Shown piece after piece: positions 62,794 through 64,000 of a stretch of 64,000 nucleotides of DNA. Source of the stretch: Pandoraea iniqua (GTDB lineage Bacteria > Pseudomonadota > Gammaproteobacteria > Burkholderiales > Burkholderiaceae); assembly GCF_902459685.1 (NCBI RefSeq), contig NZ_CABPSF010000001.1, forward strand, positions 434,001 to 498,000. Reading direction: 5' to 3'. The number at the start of each line of letters is the position of its first letter. Positions within the stretch are counted from its first letter, which is position 1. The notes beneath the pieces were generated by a model. The model was not told where the DNA came from, searched no databases, and worked only from the letters and a program-made list of their open reading frames with translations. Position numbers and translations under genes: made by a program.

Positions 62794-62988
62794 TCAAAGC
62801 AGGCGAATCAGCAGATTGAAGACGAGCGAGAGCACGACGGTCGAAGCGAACGGGAAGACCATCTCCCGGTCGCGCCAGCGGAACCGCAAGTCGCCCGGCA
62901 GGCGGCCGATGCCGAGCTTCGACAGCCAGGGTGAGGCTGCCGAGAGGATGCAGACCGCGATGAAGATCGTGAACATCCAGCGAAACAT
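62794..62988 (-). CDS. DUF2905 family small membrane protein
   Basis: 64-residue protein with two membrane segments (FTIFIAVCILSAASPWL and FASTVVLSLVFNLLIRLL) joined by GIGRLPGDLRFRWRDREMVFPF, the DUF2905 signature. Its function is unknown. It starts 30 nt after the stop of the upstream methyltransferase gene and is likely co-transcribed. Confidence 0.88.
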   Translation of the reverse strand: MFRWMFTIFIAVCILSAASPWLSKLGIGRLPGDLRFRWRDREMVFPFASTVVLSLVFNLLIRLL

Positions 62989-63018
62989 CGGCGGGGCCTT
63001 GTCAGGAGAGAAGTGCGG

Positions 63019-64000
63019 TCAGAGGGCGTGACTGCGGTCGCTGGTCGCAAAGCCGATGAGACCGGCCCATTCGTCCATGCCGCGTCCGAAGGCGATCACC
63101 TTGAAGAGCTCGCCCATTTCCGCTTCCGACAGGAGTTTCTGGGCGGCATTGGCCGCAGGCAAGAACGTTGCCGGGTCGGTCGGGTCGAGCGCGCTCATCA
63201 GGTCGACGATGCCGGCATTCATCAGGAATCGCGCCTGCGAGGTGAAACCCAGCAGATCGAGACCGGCTTCCACGCCCGCATCGGCGATGCCCGAGAATTC
63301 CACGTGCGCGGTGATGTCCTGCAAACCGGGGTAATAGAACGGATCGTCGTGTGCGTGATGGCGGTAGTGGCACATTAGCGTGCCCTGCGCGCGTTGCGGA
63401 TGGTAATACTCGCGCGCCGGGAAGCCGTAATCGATGAGCAGCAGCACGCCACGGGCGAGCAGCGGCGCCACACTGCGCACAAAGGCCGACGCGGCTTCGT
63501 GCGTTTCCGTCAGGTATTCCTGCGTGGGCGGCAGGTCGTCGAGCGCGGCCAGCGCCTCGGGCACCGGGCCGTCGTGCAGACGTTCTTCCCACGCAAAGCC
63601 GTCCGCCGTCATCGTGACGCCGCGTTCGAACCAGACTGGCTGGCCGTCGGCATCCGGGCGGCGCGCCCACAGGCGCACGGGCATGGCGTCGAGCACTTCG
63701 TTGCCGAGCATTACGCCCTTGAAAGCGTCCGGCAGAAAGTCGAGCCAGGTCACCTTGTCGAGCAGGTGCGGGGCGAGCCGTTCGATCGTGGCGCGCTGGC
63801 GGGCCCGGAGCTCACCGGAGAGCTCCATGATCGAATAGCGCTCGCAGGGCGTGCCTTGCGCGTCGAGCGCGAGCAGCAGGTCGGCGGCGAGCCGTCCCGA
63901 GCCGGCACCGAACTCCAGCACCTCGGCGTCGCCCGTCTGTTCGACGATTTCGCCGATCTGACGGGCGATGGTTCCGGCGAAGAACGGGGTGAGTTCCGGC
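63019..64000 (-). CDS. MidA/NDUFAF7-like SAM-dependent methyltransferase (5' end missing)
   Basis: The frame is open to the window edge; about 326 C-terminal residues are present. Seen: ELTPFFAGTIARQIGEIV, SAM motif VLEFGAGSGRLAADLLLAL, IMELSGELRARQR, VMLGNEVLDAMPVRLW, LLLIDYGFPAREYYHP and GTLMCHYRHHAHDDPFYYPGLQDITAHVEFSGIADAG. These are the conserved blocks of MidA/NDUFAF7, whose mitochondrial member dimethylates an arginine of complex I. The bacterial substrate is unknown. Reads toward DUF2905. Confidence 0.9.
   Translation of the reverse strand, partial: PELTPFFAGTIARQIGEIVEQTGDAEVLEFGAGSGRLAADLLLALDAQGTPCERYSIMELSGELRARQRATIERLAPHLLDKVTWLDFLPDAFKGVMLGNEVLDAMPVRLWARRPDADGQPVWFERGVTMTADGFAWEERLHDGPVPEALAALDDLPPTQEYLTETHEAASAFVRSVAPLLARGVLLLIDYGFPAREYYHPQRAQGTLMCHYRHHAHDDPFYYPGLQDITAHVEFSGIADAGVEAGLDLLGFTSQARFLMNAGIVDLMSALDPTDPATFLPAANAAQKLLSEAEMGELFKVIAFGRGMDEWAGLIGFATSDRSHAL

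Overview
The window looks like the chromosome of a high-GC betaproteobacterium of the Burkholderiaceae, most plausibly Pandoraea or a close relative. This rests on gene order (slmA-metX-metW-ampG, then an SAH riboswitch followed by ahcY, a PF04020 membrane protein, tlyA and metF), on codon use and on protein-level recognition. No database search was run. No rRNA, tRNA, CRISPR array, insertion sequence or prophage was seen.

Layout. 1-12.1 kb: housekeeping and methionine/SAM-cycle genes (slmA 3' end, metXW, ampG-like, exonuclease III, a LysR regulator divergent from cidAB-type genes, SAH riboswitch-ahcY, tlyA, metF). 12.3-19.2 kb: a complete dppABCDF dipeptide importer with a translationally coupled TraB/GumN-family gene. 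19.3-20.0 kb: a small, more AT-rich toxin-antitoxin pair. 20.0-35.6 kb: a nitrogen-scavenging block on the minus strand, with urease structural and accessory genes (ureG, F, E, C, B, a HupE/UreJ permease, ureA, ureD) and the urea importer urtABCDE. A polar amino-acid ABC transporter is embedded between ureA and ureD. Two sigma-54 type -24/-12 promoters and NtrC-like palindromes are readable in the sequence.

36-38.4 kb: an MFS transporter and a GlxA-type AraC regulator. 38.6-46.2 kb: the most interesting locus, a compact RiPP (ribosomally made, modified peptide) system. It encodes a 52-residue precursor with an ELxxISGA leader and a 15-residue core carrying FVN and WSR triplets, a radical SAM/SPASM maturase, a secreted two-lobed aspartic protease, an HlyD-like adaptor, a C39-peptidase ABC exporter and a TolC-like outer-membrane protein. 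The gene set resembles the XYE (xenorceptide-like, three-residue cyclophane) family, but the product is not one I can name. 46.1-50.8 kb: a MocR regulator divergent from an omega-amino-acid transaminase and an mmsA-type dehydrogenase (beta-alanine type catabolism). 50.9-55.4 kb: a CmcJ-like oxygenase and a VOC protein, then 5-oxoprolinase pxpA/C/B with 5-formyl-THF cyclo-ligase. 55.4-60.5 kb: lytic transglycosylase, an NDUFA9-like protein, a GST and cca. 60.5-61.5 kb: an apparently orphan YopJ-family (peptidase C55) effector-like acetyltransferase. 61.6-64 kb: a glutamate/aspartate-type binding protein, a DUF2905 protein and a partial MidA-like methyltransferase.

How the genes work together: urtABCDE imports urea, urease hydrolyses it, and the adjacent amino-acid importer shares apparent NtrC/sigma-54 control. 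The RiPP locus would make, cross-link, cleave and export a short peptide through a full three-part envelope channel.
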